64,000 bases of DNA from QKMZ01 sp012965515 (GTDB taxonomy: Bacteria; Cyanobacteriota; Vampirovibrionia; Obscuribacterales; Obscuribacteraceae). Location: positions 425,280-489,279 of the forward strand of contig CALFMP010000004.1 in NCBI GenBank assembly GCA_937879965.1, read 5' to 3'. The position numbers and the translations under genes are program-made. Shown piece after piece: positions 35,130-43,171 of this stretch (the stretch's first letter is position 1; the number at the start of each line of letters is the position of its first letter). The notes beneath the pieces were generated by a model. That model worked only from the letters and a program-made list of their open reading frames with translations. It had not been told where the DNA came from and searched no databases.

Positions 35130-36257
35130 TTGAATTTATATGAGTGGGAAGCCAAGAAGATTTTCCAGGAGCACGGCATTCCGGTTCCGCCGTCTCATCG
35201 CATCACTAAGCCGGAAGAATTGAGAAAGGTTCACCTGGGTTATCCACTCACACTCAAGGTGCAAGTGCAGTCGGGTGGTCGCGGTAAAGCCGGCGGCATT
35301 CAGTTTGCACAAGACTTGAAAGATGGCGAAACCAAAGCCAAAGACTTGCTCAAAATGGTGATCAACGGCTCCAAAACTGAAAGCCTCTTGATCGAACCAA
35401 GATTGAAAATCGCTCGCGAAATCTATCTGTCTGTCACTTTGGACAGAAGCCGCGGTTGCGCAATCTTCATCGCGTCGGCAGAAGGTGGTATTGAAATCGA
35501 ATCGTCGACCAATGTCGTCACGATGCCGATTCCCTACCCCTATCACGACTATGTCGGTCGCGACCTGGCTAAGCAAATCGGCTTGACCGGCACCTTGCTC
35601 AACAAGTTTGCTGATCTCGCCAACAAACTCTATAGACTCTTCGAATCGAAAGATCTGGAACTTGCCGAAATCAATCCACTCATCGTCACCGACGGTGATG
35701 AAGTTCTCGCTCTCGACGGCAAGATCACAATTTGCGACGATGCTCTCGGTCGCCACAAGTGCTTCGCCGGCTGGCAAGAAACCCACATGCTCGATCTGTC
35801 CGACAGAGAAAAGCGCTCGAAGCGCGCCGGTCTCAACCTCGTTGAACTGGATGGCAACATCGGCATCCTCTGTAACGGTGCCGGCTTGACCATGGCTACC
35901 ATGGACCTCGTCAAAGCCTTCGGCGGACAACCAGGCAACTTCCTGGATGCCGGCGGCGGTTCGGACACAGAGAAGACTCTCGAAGCTCTCGAAATCGTCC
36001 ACGACAATCCGAAGTGCGACGTAATTCTGGTCAACATCTTGGGCGGCATCACCGCCTGCGACGAAGTTGCACAAGCTCTCGTTGCCTTCATGAAGCGGCA
36101 TCCTGAGCGCAAACTGGTCGTTCGCCTGCGCGGCAACAACCAGGACGTCGCTGAAAAAATGCTTGCCGAATCCGGCCTCAAGCTTTATCCGGAACTCGAA
36201 GCCGCAGTGAAGCAAGCCGTTGAGCAGTCCAAAGTTCCAGCCGGCGCTGGTCGCTAA
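35130..36257 (+). CDS. sucC: Succinyl-CoA synthetase beta subunit
   Basis: The 375-residue protein shows an ATP-grasp domain (LKVQVQSGGRGKAGGIQFA; later LAEINPLIVTDGDEVLALDG) and a CoA-ligase domain with NIGILCNGAGLTMATMDLV and VILVNILGGITACDEVAQAL. It makes ATP or GTP from succinyl-CoA in the TCA cycle. The start is TTG 35130, placed after ATGGAGGAACAAGTC so that the protein begins NLYEWEAKKIF; an earlier in-frame TTG gives a non-family extension. sucD follows. Confidence 0.95.
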   Translation: MNLYEWEAKKIFQEHGIPVPPSHRITKPEELRKVHLGYPLTLKVQVQSGGRGKAGGIQFAQDLKDGETKAKDLLKMVINGSKTESLLIEPRLKIAREIYLSVTLDRSRGCAIFIASAEGGIEIESSTNVVTMPIPYPYHDYVGRDLAKQIGLTGTLLNKFADLANKLYRLFESKDLELAEINPLIVTDGDEVLALDGKITICDDALGRHKCFAGWQETHMLDLSDREKRSKRAGLNLVELDGNIGILCNGAGLTMATMDLVKAFGGQPGNFLDAGGGSDTEKTLEALEIVHDNPKCDVILVNILGGITACDEVAQALVAFMKRHPERKLVVRLRGNNQDVAEKMLAESGLKLYPELEAAVKQAVEQSKVPAGAGR

Positions 36258-36259
36258 AG

Positions 36260-36280
36260 GGAACGCACGTAGTGCGCTCC
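36260..36280. repeat. Inverted repeat between sucC and sucD
   Basis: GGAACGCAC-GTA-GTGCGCTCC has 9-base arms with one mismatch, starting 3 bases after the sucC stop. The core resembles the GCGCAC-A-GTGCGC palindrome in the sucC leader. It may alter mRNA processing or the sucC/sucD ratio. Confidence 0.6.
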
Positions 36281-36307
36281 ATCAAACCTACAGGAGAAAA
36301 ACCCAAA

Positions 36308-37189
36308 GTGATTCTGATTAACAAAGACACCAAAGTCATCGTCCAGGGCGCGACCGGCAAGATGGGTTCCGCTCACACCAAGCGCATGATCGCCTACGGC
36401 ACCAAAGTTGTCGGCGGCGTCACGCCCGGTAAAGGCGGCACCAAAATCGAAGGCATCCCGGTGTTCGACACCGTCAAAGAAGCTTTCCAAGCTACCGGCG
36501 CCACCACTTCAGTCATCTTCGTTCCTCCCTTCCTGGCACTCGATGCCGGTTCGGAAGCGCTCGATGCCGGAGCCGAATTGATCGTGCTCATCACCGAAGG
36601 CATTCCTCCGCAAGATGCCGCCAAGCTCGTCGCGCAAGTGAAAGCGAAAGGCGCCAAATTGATCGGACCCAACTGCCCCGGCGTCATCACTCCCGGCGAG
36701 TGCTTGATCGGCATCCTGCCCGGCTCGATCTTCAAATCGGGACCGGTCGGAATGGTTAGCCGCTCCGGAACACTCACCTACGAAATCGCTCTTGCCCTGA
36801 CCGAAAGCGGTCTGGGACAATCGACTTGCGTAGGCGTCGGCGGCGACCCGATCAAAGGCATGGGCTACGAAGAAGCTCTCTCTCTCTTCAAAGACGACGC
36901 CAAAACCGAAGTGATTGTTCTCATCGGTGAAATCGGCGGTACCGCTGAAGAAGAAGCGGCAGCCTACATTAAAGCCAACGTTAAGAAGCCGGTTGTCGCT
37001 TACATCGCTGGTCAAACCGCTCCTCCCGGAAAGCGCATGGGTCACGCCGGCGCTATCATTTCGGGTGGAAAAGGAACCGCTCAATCCAAGATCGAAGCTT
37101 TTGAAAAAGCCGGCATCAAGGTAGCGAAGACCCCTTCGGAAGTGGCGAAGTTCGTTGCTGAAGCGAGCAAGCAAGTAGCCCGCGCGTAG
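36308..37189 (+). CDS. sucD: Succinyl-CoA synthetase alpha subunit
   Basis: The 293-residue protein begins VILINKDTKVIVQGATGK, the CoA-binding domain, followed by GMVSRSGTLTYEIA and the phospho-histidine loop in GHAGAIISGGKGTAQSK. It pairs with SucC. Translation starts at GTG 36308, with CAGGAG 12 bases upstream. A strong terminator follows. The length and start agree with the family. Confidence 0.95.
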   Translation: MILINKDTKVIVQGATGKMGSAHTKRMIAYGTKVVGGVTPGKGGTKIEGIPVFDTVKEAFQATGATTSVIFVPPFLALDAGSEALDAGAELIVLITEGIPPQDAAKLVAQVKAKGAKLIGPNCPGVITPGECLIGILPGSIFKSGPVGMVSRSGTLTYEIALALTESGLGQSTCVGVGGDPIKGMGYEEALSLFKDDAKTEVIVLIGEIGGTAEEEAAAYIKANVKKPVVAYIAGQTAPPGKRMGHAGAIISGGKGTAQSKIEAFEKAGIKVAKTPSEVAKFVAEASKQVARA

Positions 37190-37231
37190 TGAATTGAAAT
37201 AGGCAAGCGCTGCAGAACATTGCTTGCTGAC

Positions 37232-37262
37232 AAAAGCGTTCTCCATTTGGGGAACGCTTTTT
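37232..37262 (+). terminator. Terminator after sucD
   Basis: AAAAGCGTTC and GAACGCTTTT form a 10-bp stem around a 10-base loop, 43 bases past the sucD stop, followed by further T residues. The A-run on the left and T-run on the right allow function on both strands. Confidence 0.87.
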
Positions 37263-37300
37263 GCTAGTTGGGGAGATTTCAAAATGAGTTCGGTTGTCGA

Positions 37301-37681
37301 CTAGACAACTACCACGAAATCACCGTAGGAGGCGAGGAAGCTGTCACCCGTTAAAAGAATCGCGGGCTCCAATTTGCTTTGAGTAACGAGCATGCGGTCG
37401 AATGGATCTCTGTGTAGTTGTGGTAAGTCGCTCAGCTTTATACAGTGTTCGGCCGTTATGGGAAGCAGGTCGAACTGGCATTCTTCGACATTGTTCTTCA
37501 GGTCCTCGAGTGAAATAGAAATTTTGCCTAGTGATTTTTTGACGCTTACTTCCCAAAACGAAACTGCGCTAACTATCACCCTGTTCTGCGGATCAAGAAT
37601 CAGTTTCGCAGTATCTCTCGCCAGTCGTTTGTCGTTAGACATAGCCCAAAGTAGGACATTTGTGTCGAGTAATAGCTGCAT
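37301..37681 (-). CDS. PIN-domain toxin (VapC-like ribonuclease)
   Basis: The 126-residue protein has the four acidic PIN residues: Asp in LLLDTNVLLWAM, Glu in VSFWEVSVKKSL, Asp in HRDPFDRMLVTQS and Asp in LTGDSFLASYG. Such toxins cleave tRNA or rRNA. The ATG is one base after the stop of the antitoxin gene, behind GAGGGGCAG, a coupled arrangement. An upstream frame to 37729 overlaps the antitoxin and is rejected. It is inferred to form a pair with the Phd-like protein. Confidence 0.88.
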   Translation of the reverse strand: MQLLLDTNVLLWAMSNDKRLARDTAKLILDPQNRVIVSAVSFWEVSVKKSLGKISISLEDLKNNVEECQFDLLPITAEHCIKLSDLPQLHRDPFDRMLVTQSKLEPAILLTGDSFLASYGDFVVVV

Positions 37682-37682
37682 G

Positions 37683-37919
37683 CTACTGCCCCTCAAATTC
37701 TTCAATAATCGATTCAGGTAGTGGCGCATCGAAGTCAGCGGACATTCGGATTTTGCCCTTCATTAGACCTAGTTTGCGGGTGAAGCCCGTTTTGTTGAAC
37801 GGCACCAGTTTTGCAACAGGCTTTCCTGCTTTGCTGATGATGATTTCTTGTCCGTCGAGAACTTTCTCAACCAGTTTGGAGAGATGCGTTTTTGCTTGAT
37901 GGATATTCACTTGTTCCAT
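37683..37919 (-). CDS. Phd/YefM-family antitoxin
   Basis: The 78-residue protein starts with VNIHQAKTHLSKLVEKVLDG and has GQEIIISKAGKPVAKLVPF, the Phd/YefM DNA-binding core. The C-terminal half is charged and likely disordered until it wraps the toxin. It lies one base upstream of the PIN toxin gene. A perfect palindrome at 37942-37959, just ahead of the start, fits autoregulation. Confidence 0.87.
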   Translation of the reverse strand: MEQVNIHQAKTHLSKLVEKVLDGQEIIISKAGKPVAKLVPFNKTGFTRKLGLMKGKIRMSADFDAPLPESIIEEFEGQ

Positions 37920-37936
37920 CTTTCGCTCGCTTTTGT

Positions 37937-37959
37937 TAGACTAGACTAAACTTAGTCTA
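37937..37959 (-). promoter_or_regulatory. Candidate antitoxin operator
   Basis: TAGACTAA-AC-TTAGTCTA is a perfect 8-bp palindrome (37942-37959), and a further TTAGACTAG copy overlaps it on the left at 37937-37945. It sits 23-40 bases upstream of the antitoxin start, the expected place for a Phd-type operator. Inference from position and symmetry. Confidence 0.65.
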
Positions 37960-38264
37960 TCACATTGCCCGATGTCAGCTAATGCTTTGGCGCCCCTCAG
38001 GGTTTGCACCAGATCACAACTGCTTGATTTGATAAAAAAATCTCGTTTTTCGTCCCTTCCCAAAGAACTTTACTTACTACTAGTTGCATCCTTTGGACCG
38101 ATAAAAACGGCTCGCACTTTTATATCCATAGTGAAAAGGGCACATATTAGATAGTGATCTGATCAAGAAAGTGTTTGACGGTTCGTTTAACCTCGCACTC
38201 TCGGTCTAAAATGTCAGAAGAGAGTCGGCAAAACTTCCAAATCACAAGATAACTGGAGACCTGA
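37960..38264. other. Intergenic region upstream of the patatin gene
   Basis: About 300 bases carry no convincing gene; a 60-codon frame at 37972-38154 has no ribosome-binding site or similarity. The stretch is AT-rich near 38090-38150 and should contain the patatin promoter and that of the toxin-antitoxin pair. Confidence 0.4.
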
Positions 38265-39209
38265 ATGGACGACGCAGACCGCACCCAAACTGCACCGGTG
38301 ACAAAACCGAAAAGAGCGCTCGTGCTTCCGGGCGGCGGTGGAAGAGGTGCCTACCAAGTAGGCGTTGTTAAGGCTCTATACGAGAAAGGTCTCACGTTCG
38401 ACATGGCGTTCGGCACATCCATCGGCGGCATCAATGCTGCAATTGTTGCCCAGGGCGGTATCGAACGACTGGAAGAGCTGTGGTGCCAAATTCGTGCCAA
38501 TGACATTTTCAGACTGCCTTCTCCCCACCAAATGGGACGCATGCTACTCGGTCACAAACTGGGTTTGCTGGACAGTTCGCCTCTGGAGGAGGTGCTTCGC
38601 CGTGAGGTCAACCTGCCGAGGCTGCGCGCTACAAACATGCAAATCGGCTGGTGCGCGACCGACCTTTGCAGTCTAGAGACCAAGCTTTTCATGATGGATG
38701 ACATTATGTCGACCAACGAACTTATTGATGTGTTGATGGCGACATCCGCCATTCCGATGGCATTTCCTCCTCGTCACATCAATGGACACGGACTGTGGGT
38801 AGACGGTGGACTTGTGCGCAACACGCCGATGGAAACCGCGATTCAAATGGGCGCGGACGAAGTCTACATGGTGCTTCTGCACCCTGAGAAGATAAACGTT
38901 TGCCCGACCAATATGTTTGAAGTCATTGTTCGCTGCCTCGATATTGTCCTTGATGCTTCGGCGCGAAAAGAGATTCAAACTGCAGAACTGTACAACCGCC
39001 TGGTGGCCGAAGGCAACATCGAATCCAAAGGCAGGAAGAACGTCGACATCAGAGTCTTCCAGCCGAAGCGTGCAGTCAACACGACACTTCTGGAAATCGA
39101 TCCGCATCGCTCACGCAAGCTCATCACTCAAGGCTATGAAGAGGCGATGGAGCTGATGTCTGACTACAAGCCTGGCGAGAAAGAAGCGGAAGCGTCGCTT
39201 GCTTCTTAA
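38265..39209 (+). CDS. Patatin-like phospholipase
   Basis: The 314-residue protein has the oxyanion loop LPGGGGRGAYQVGV (about 21-34), the nucleophile in FGTSIGGINAA (Ser52), and the catalytic Asp in WVDGGLVRNTP. These form the Ser/Asp dyad of patatin-like lipases. It has no signal peptide, so it acts on cytoplasmic or membrane-face lipids. The C-terminus is acidic. Neighbouring genes do not suggest a specific pathway; patatins occur both in lipid turnover and in anti-phage systems, but no defence partner is next to it. Confidence 0.88.
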   Translation: MDDADRTQTAPVTKPKRALVLPGGGGRGAYQVGVVKALYEKGLTFDMAFGTSIGGINAAIVAQGGIERLEELWCQIRANDIFRLPSPHQMGRMLLGHKLGLLDSSPLEEVLRREVNLPRLRATNMQIGWCATDLCSLETKLFMMDDIMSTNELIDVLMATSAIPMAFPPRHINGHGLWVDGGLVRNTPMETAIQMGADEVYMVLLHPEKINVCPTNMFEVIVRCLDIVLDASARKEIQTAELYNRLVAEGNIESKGRKNVDIRVFQPKRAVNTTLLEIDPHRSRKLITQGYEEAMELMSDYKPGEKEAEASLAS

Positions 39210-39610
39210 CTAAGACCACAAGACCTGTTGCAAGCTCCGAGTTCTGACGCAAACTTGACGCACTTTAATTCAAGTGTGCGAACGTCTTCTCTTAGTTGCT
39301 CACCGTGAAAGGCATAGCTTAGAGCGAAAGAGGGAGCGATTATGTTTGACCTCCCGTTCACTGTCGGAACGCGCTATCCAAGGGCGTTAAGCATGCAATC
39401 GTAATTAGACATAGTGACTGCGTTATGGCAAAAGTACCACAGTCCGCACCGCATGTAGTGGCGTCATTCGTTGAACGGGTAAGGAGCAAGGAATCTGCTG
39501 AGGAGTATATTCGTAAGCAAGGCGCTTGCCATGTTTTCTATGACGAGCTAAATGCCCTGCGCGATGACTAAATTGGATTGAGGTGCTGCGGCCGAAGCGC
39601 CGGCTCTCAT
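39210..39610. other. Intergenic region with one small candidate ORF
   Basis: This 401-base gap between the patatin and flavin-reductase genes contains only the 48-residue reading frame at 39425-39571. No stem-loop with T-run was seen. Confidence 0.4.
39425..39571 (+). CDS. Possible small protein, 48 residues
   Basis: An ATG-initiated frame gives MAKVPQSAPHVVASFVERVR followed by a charged, amphipathic stretch ending ALRDD. The composition is protein-like and the frame ends before the flavin-reductase gene. No ribosome-binding site is visible, and it is too short for family recognition. Confidence 0.35.
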   Translation: MAKVPQSAPHVVASFVERVRSKESAEEYIRKQGACHVFYDELNALRDD

Positions 39611-40096
39611 TTAGTATCCAAATCCGTTCTTGCGCAGATGGATCATGGGCTCTTCTTCCGTGAGTTGCTCGCCATCAATGGCTTCCGCAATGAGAAGTTG
39701 GTGATCGGTCGCCGGTGCATACGACAAGACTTTGCAGGTCATGTAGGAAACGCCGTTTGCCAGGACCGGATGTTCCGTTCCACCTTTCAACGCTATGCCT
39801 TCATAACGGTCCATTCCTTCTTGGAACGGTTTGGCAAAGCTTTTGTACACATCCATGTTTGCCTTAGACATGACGTTCACAACAAAGGTATCGCCCGGTT
39901 TCAAAACATCGAGCAGCGGTCTTTTGTTGTTGACAGCGACGACCACAACCGGCGCATCAAAGCCACCTTGCATTACGAAGGTCGAAAGCATTCCATCTTT
40001 CTTTCCGTCCTTGGTGAAACTAACGAGGAAAACGCCTGACGCAATGCGACCAAGAGCTTTTCCCAGACTTTCTTTTTGTGCTGTTTCCGTAGTCAC
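39611..40096 (-). CDS. Flavin reductase-like FMN-binding protein
   Basis: The 161-residue protein fits the flavin-reductase domain: GKALGRIASGVFLVSFTKDG, LSTFVMQGGFDAPVVVVAVN and TFVVNVMSKANMDVYKSFAK. Such proteins reduce free flavin with NAD(P)H, or form the C-terminal module of cyanobacterial flavodiiron proteins. Here the domain is alone. The start is GTG 40096 with GAGGAG upstream. Confidence 0.85.
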   Translation of the reverse strand: MTTETAQKESLGKALGRIASGVFLVSFTKDGKKDGMLSTFVMQGGFDAPVVVVAVNNKRPLLDVLKPGDTFVVNVMSKANMDVYKSFAKPFQEGMDRYEGIALKGGTEHPVLANGVSYMTCKVLSYAPATDHQLLIAEAIDGEQLTEEEPMIHLRKNGFGY

Positions 40097-40255
40097 CGCC
40101 GTCTCTCCTCTTACTGATGAACGAACATTATATAAGTCTTTCCTCCCAGTCTCGGCGTAGTTTCAGCTTCGGTTAACATCCGATCTTGAAAAGAGGTGCT
40201 TCATTGAAACTCCAAGCTTTTCTAATTGCACGTTGATACTTCGGAAGTTGTTCGT

Positions 40256-40687
40256 TCACTGTTTTGCTAACTCGATTATCTTGGGGCATAACACTGCCGG
40301 AAAGATGGTTTCGATGACTTTTGGATCCCTGCGGATTGTTTCCGCTGTGACGAAGTTTGTTATCTCAAACTGCTCCTTATCAATTGCTGCAACGCGTACC
40401 GCTCCTTGACGCTTAAGAGTTTCGTTCTCGAACACTTTCACCCACGCATAGAATTTCGGATACGCAACTCCGACCTGGGTTGCAGGTTTTCGAAGTAGTT
40501 CATACTCAACGGAAACCTTGACTCCATTTCCTGACGCAAAATACTCGTTCAAGTCTCTTTTGAGGTACGAGTCGAAGTTCTGGCTTTCCGGAACATTGGC
40601 TTCGACGTGTCCTTGTGCAAAGCACACAGACACCGTGATGATGTGCACGAACAGTAGCGATAATGTTGATATGACCAGAGATTGCAT
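40256..40687 (-). CDS. Exported protein of unknown function
   Basis: The 143-residue protein has a signal peptide (SLLFVHIITVSVCFA, with cleavage before QGH). The remainder contains VSVEYELLRKPATQVGVAYP and YAWVKVFENETLKRQGAVR, alternating beta-strand-like stretches. No family was recognised. It starts 13 bases after the yvcK-like stop and may be cotranscribed. Confidence 0.6.
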   Translation of the reverse strand: MQSLVISTLSLLFVHIITVSVCFAQGHVEANVPESQNFDSYLKRDLNEYFASGNGVKVSVEYELLRKPATQVGVAYPKFYAWVKVFENETLKRQGAVRVAAIDKEQFEITNFVTAETIRRDPKVIETIFPAVLCPKIIELAKQ

Positions 40688-40700
40688 CGCCGATTGCTAA

Positions 40701-42176
40701 CTAAGAACCGGTTTTTGTTTGGTTGCTGGACTCAGCTGCAGTGGAGTCTTTGAGTCCTGCTGCAACCAGCGAAGGATCGGCAGAGTCATCATCTACATTG
40801 ACTGGCGCTGCTATGACGGGCTTCGTTTCGGTTTTTGTCTTAGGCTTGCTGATTGCTTTCTTGATTGGTTGCTTTCTGCCATGGCGCATGTGCCAGAGCA
40901 TGATTGTTTTGGCGAGTTTGTCCGGATCGTGATGTCCAATGGCTTTCTGGCTGAGAAGGGAACGTTTGATGACGACGACTCCCAATTCACGCACACGATC
41001 ACTGTCGAGAACTACCGGTTTGATATTTTCCGGAAGCTTGCCTTCGAAGTCTGGTGTTTGATCGTTGACGAGTACAGCCTCCATCAGCCTATAGCCGAGA
41101 TTGGAAGGCGTTCCTGAATGCGAGAGAATCGCTTCGACGTGATCGCCTACGGAGTAACCGGTCGTTTCTCCCAACTGCGTAAGCACATTTGTGACGTAAA
41201 TCTTGTCTGCGTTGGCCTCGCGAATCGCTTGCGGAATGCCATCTACAAGTAGGTTTGGAATTATCGAAGTATAGAGACTGCCAGGTCCAAGAATGATCAG
41301 ATCCGCTTCGTGGATTGCTTCGATTGCTTCCGGCGTCGCTTTTGGTTTTGCTGGTTTGAGAGAAAGAGTCTTGATTCGTCCACCGGCTTCAGTTATGTGC
41401 GACTCGCCTTCGATGACAGAACCATCAGCCATTTCAGCAATCAGAGAGAAGTTGACCAGCGTGGAAGGAAGTACTTGACCGCAACTGTTTAGTACGCGGC
41501 TGGCGACCCTTGTTGCTTCCAGCATGTCACCATTGGTGATGGCACATACGGCAGTGAGAAATAAATTTCCGAAGGAGTGGCCTTCCAACCCACCGCCTGA
41601 CTCGAAGCGGTAACGGAAGAGGTCGGTGACGAGACCTTCTTCATCAGCCAGCGCGGTGATGCAGTTTCGCAAGTCGCCGGGAGGAAGAACACCTAGTTCT
41701 TGGCGCAATCGTCCAGAGGAGCCGCCGTCATCACCTACAGTGACAATGGCTGTGATGTTATTGGTGAACAACTTTATGCCGCGCAGCAGATTCGACAGAC
41801 CTGTGCCGCCGCCGATTACCACCACGCGCGGACCTTTGGCGAGGTGGCGTTTTCTGTACAAGACATCGGGGATGGATTCACGCTCGTTGGGAACATATGC
41901 GCCAACGACCGAAAGTGTCATCTTATATATGGCGATGCAAACTATAAGTGCTCCACCTACGATGACAACGAATCCGCTTCGTTTGTGTGGAACCAGGTCG
42001 GCTGCAGTTTCCAGCGTTTCTCGAATCAGCATCGATGTGACGTGTACTGGGTGATAGCCAAGGTAGAGGAAGATGCCGACCACGATGACAGCGATGCCGG
42101 CCAATATGATTACAATCCAGCGCTTTAAGCCGGGCAACATCATGCGCGCCATTCTGGAATTCAAAGTTCCCTTCAT
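40701..42176 (-). CDS. YvcK/CofD-like gluconeogenesis factor with membrane anchor
   Basis: The 491-residue protein has two predicted membrane helices (about residues 18-40 and 68-90). The YvcK core follows: VVVIGGGTGLSNLLRGIKLF, VTVGDDGGSSGRLRQELGV, GDLRNCITALA, GHSFGNLFLTA and LGPGSLYTSIIPNLLVDGIP. The tail is rich in Lys, Thr and Ser. YvcK binds UDP-sugars and helps control cell-wall synthesis and growth on gluconeogenic carbon; anchored forms are typical of Cyanobacteria. Its ATG overlaps the RapZ-C stop (ATGA). Confidence 0.9.
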   Translation of the reverse strand: MKGTLNSRMARMMLPGLKRWIVIILAGIAVIVVGIFLYLGYHPVHVTSMLIRETLETAADLVPHKRSGFVVIVGGALIVCIAIYKMTLSVVGAYVPNERESIPDVLYRKRHLAKGPRVVVIGGGTGLSNLLRGIKLFTNNITAIVTVGDDGGSSGRLRQELGVLPPGDLRNCITALADEEGLVTDLFRYRFESGGGLEGHSFGNLFLTAVCAITNGDMLEATRVASRVLNSCGQVLPSTLVNFSLIAEMADGSVIEGESHITEAGGRIKTLSLKPAKPKATPEAIEAIHEADLIILGPGSLYTSIIPNLLVDGIPQAIREANADKIYVTNVLTQLGETTGYSVGDHVEAILSHSGTPSNLGYRLMEAVLVNDQTPDFEGKLPENIKPVVLDSDRVRELGVVVIKRSLLSQKAIGHHDPDKLAKTIMLWHMRHGRKQPIKKAISKPKTKTETKPVIAAPVNVDDDSADPSLVAAGLKDSTAAESSNQTKTGS

Positions 42177-42682
42177 CGCGTGCCTTCCTTGCTGCCGTTG
42201 GAATGGCTGTGTCTGCCACCATTTGCGGTGACATCGGCAACTTCGTCTAATTCTCTATGGACAACACGCACATGGGCATCAGGAAAATCGCATGCAAGCG
42301 ACTTGGCTACGGTTTCGGCAATGGTCGCAGAACGATGCTGCCCTCCTGTACATCCGAATGCAATCGTGAAGTGTTTTACTTTCGACTCCGTGAACTGCGG
42401 AATGATTTTGAGACAAAGTTGGAGAATTGAGCTGAGAAAGTCTTGCGCGGGCACTTGTTCTAAAACATAGTCCTGCACAGGTTTATCCAACCCACTAAGC
42501 GGGCGAAGGTCTTCCACCCAGTATGGATTTTTGAGAAAGCGAACGTCAAATACGGCGTTTGCGCTAGGAGCGTCGCCGCGTTTGTACCCAAATGACATAA
42601 CCGTCACTTCCACGCGGTCGGTTTCGGCGCCATTGGTGTCGTTATTCTTCACTACTTCCGTTTCCGGCGATTTCCCTCTCAT
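42173..42682 (-). CDS. Stand-alone RapZ C-terminal-domain protein
   Basis: The 169-residue protein matches only the C-terminal half of RapZ/YvcJ: VMSFGYKRGDAPSANAVFDV, RFLKNPYWVEDLRPLSGLDK and FTIAFGCTGGQHRSATIAE. The N-terminal P-loop ATPase half (GxSGxGKS) is absent; instead there are about 25 polar residues. In E. coli this domain binds the GlmZ/GlmY small RNAs and glucosamine 6-phosphate. The ATGA overlap with the YvcK-like gene reproduces the conserved yvcJ-yvcK linkage. Confidence 0.87.
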   Translation of the reverse strand: MRGKSPETEVVKNNDTNGAETDRVEVTVMSFGYKRGDAPSANAVFDVRFLKNPYWVEDLRPLSGLDKPVQDYVLEQVPAQDFLSSILQLCLKIIPQFTESKVKHFTIAFGCTGGQHRSATIAETVAKSLACDFPDAHVRVVHRELDEVADVTANGGRHSHSNGSKEGTR

Positions 42683-42721
42683 GGTTCACCGCTTCTCTCA
42701 TGCATCTGAAGTATAGGGGGA

Positions 42722-43117
42722 TTACTGAGTCCTTTGCAAATCGCCAGAATTTGTCTTTAATTCGGGCTTTTCGTCGGTTTCATACATTGTGTGGAGCTTT
42801 TCCACCCATTTGGCTGTGTGCTCGGAGCTGAGCTGTTTATCTAAGCCGTAAGCAGAACACGTCTCAGCGGTCCATCCGTTGTTAGACGTGATGCGCGCGA
42901 TTGCATGCTTGCAGTACGCGCACGTGATTTGATGACCGTCCTCTGCCGTTGCCCAGACTGCTTTGGCGTCACCGATTTGCAGGTTGGAAAGGAACTTGTC
43001 GGGTTTTGACATGCCCAGTTTTAATCCGAGCATCCGCATCATGTGCTGGCAGTTTCTGCCCACATCGGCTGGTCGCGCAACCAGTCCTTGAATGAGATGT
43101 GACGGCTTGAGAAACAT
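42722..43117 (-). CDS. Protein of unknown function with a CxxC motif
   Basis: The 131-residue protein has a single CAYCKHAIARI motif near residue 67, preceded by AVWATAEDGHQIT, and a second Cys further on. The composition is soluble. It lies between def and the RapZ-C gene on the same strand, with 54- and 39-base gaps, so it probably belongs to the same operon. No family was recognised. Confidence 0.6.
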   Translation of the reverse strand: MFLKPSHLIQGLVARPADVGRNCQHMMRMLGLKLGMSKPDKFLSNLQIGDAKAVWATAEDGHQITCAYCKHAIARITSNNGWTAETCSAYGLDKQLSSEHTAKWVEKLHTMYETDEKPELKTNSGDLQRTQ

Positions 43118-43171
43118 GCTGAACCTGACTGGATGAGCGAAGTACGCGCTAGGGGGCGTTCCTAGACCAAC

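Noticed and set aside
34733..35179. Reverse-strand frame of 148 codons between pfkA and sucC
   Set aside because: Cys/Arg/Ser-rich composition, overlap with the sucC start, and no ribosome-binding site.
38265..39209. Patatin as part of a CBASS-like defence system
   Set aside because: No nucleotidyltransferase or other defence gene is adjacent; a lipid-turnover role is equally likely.
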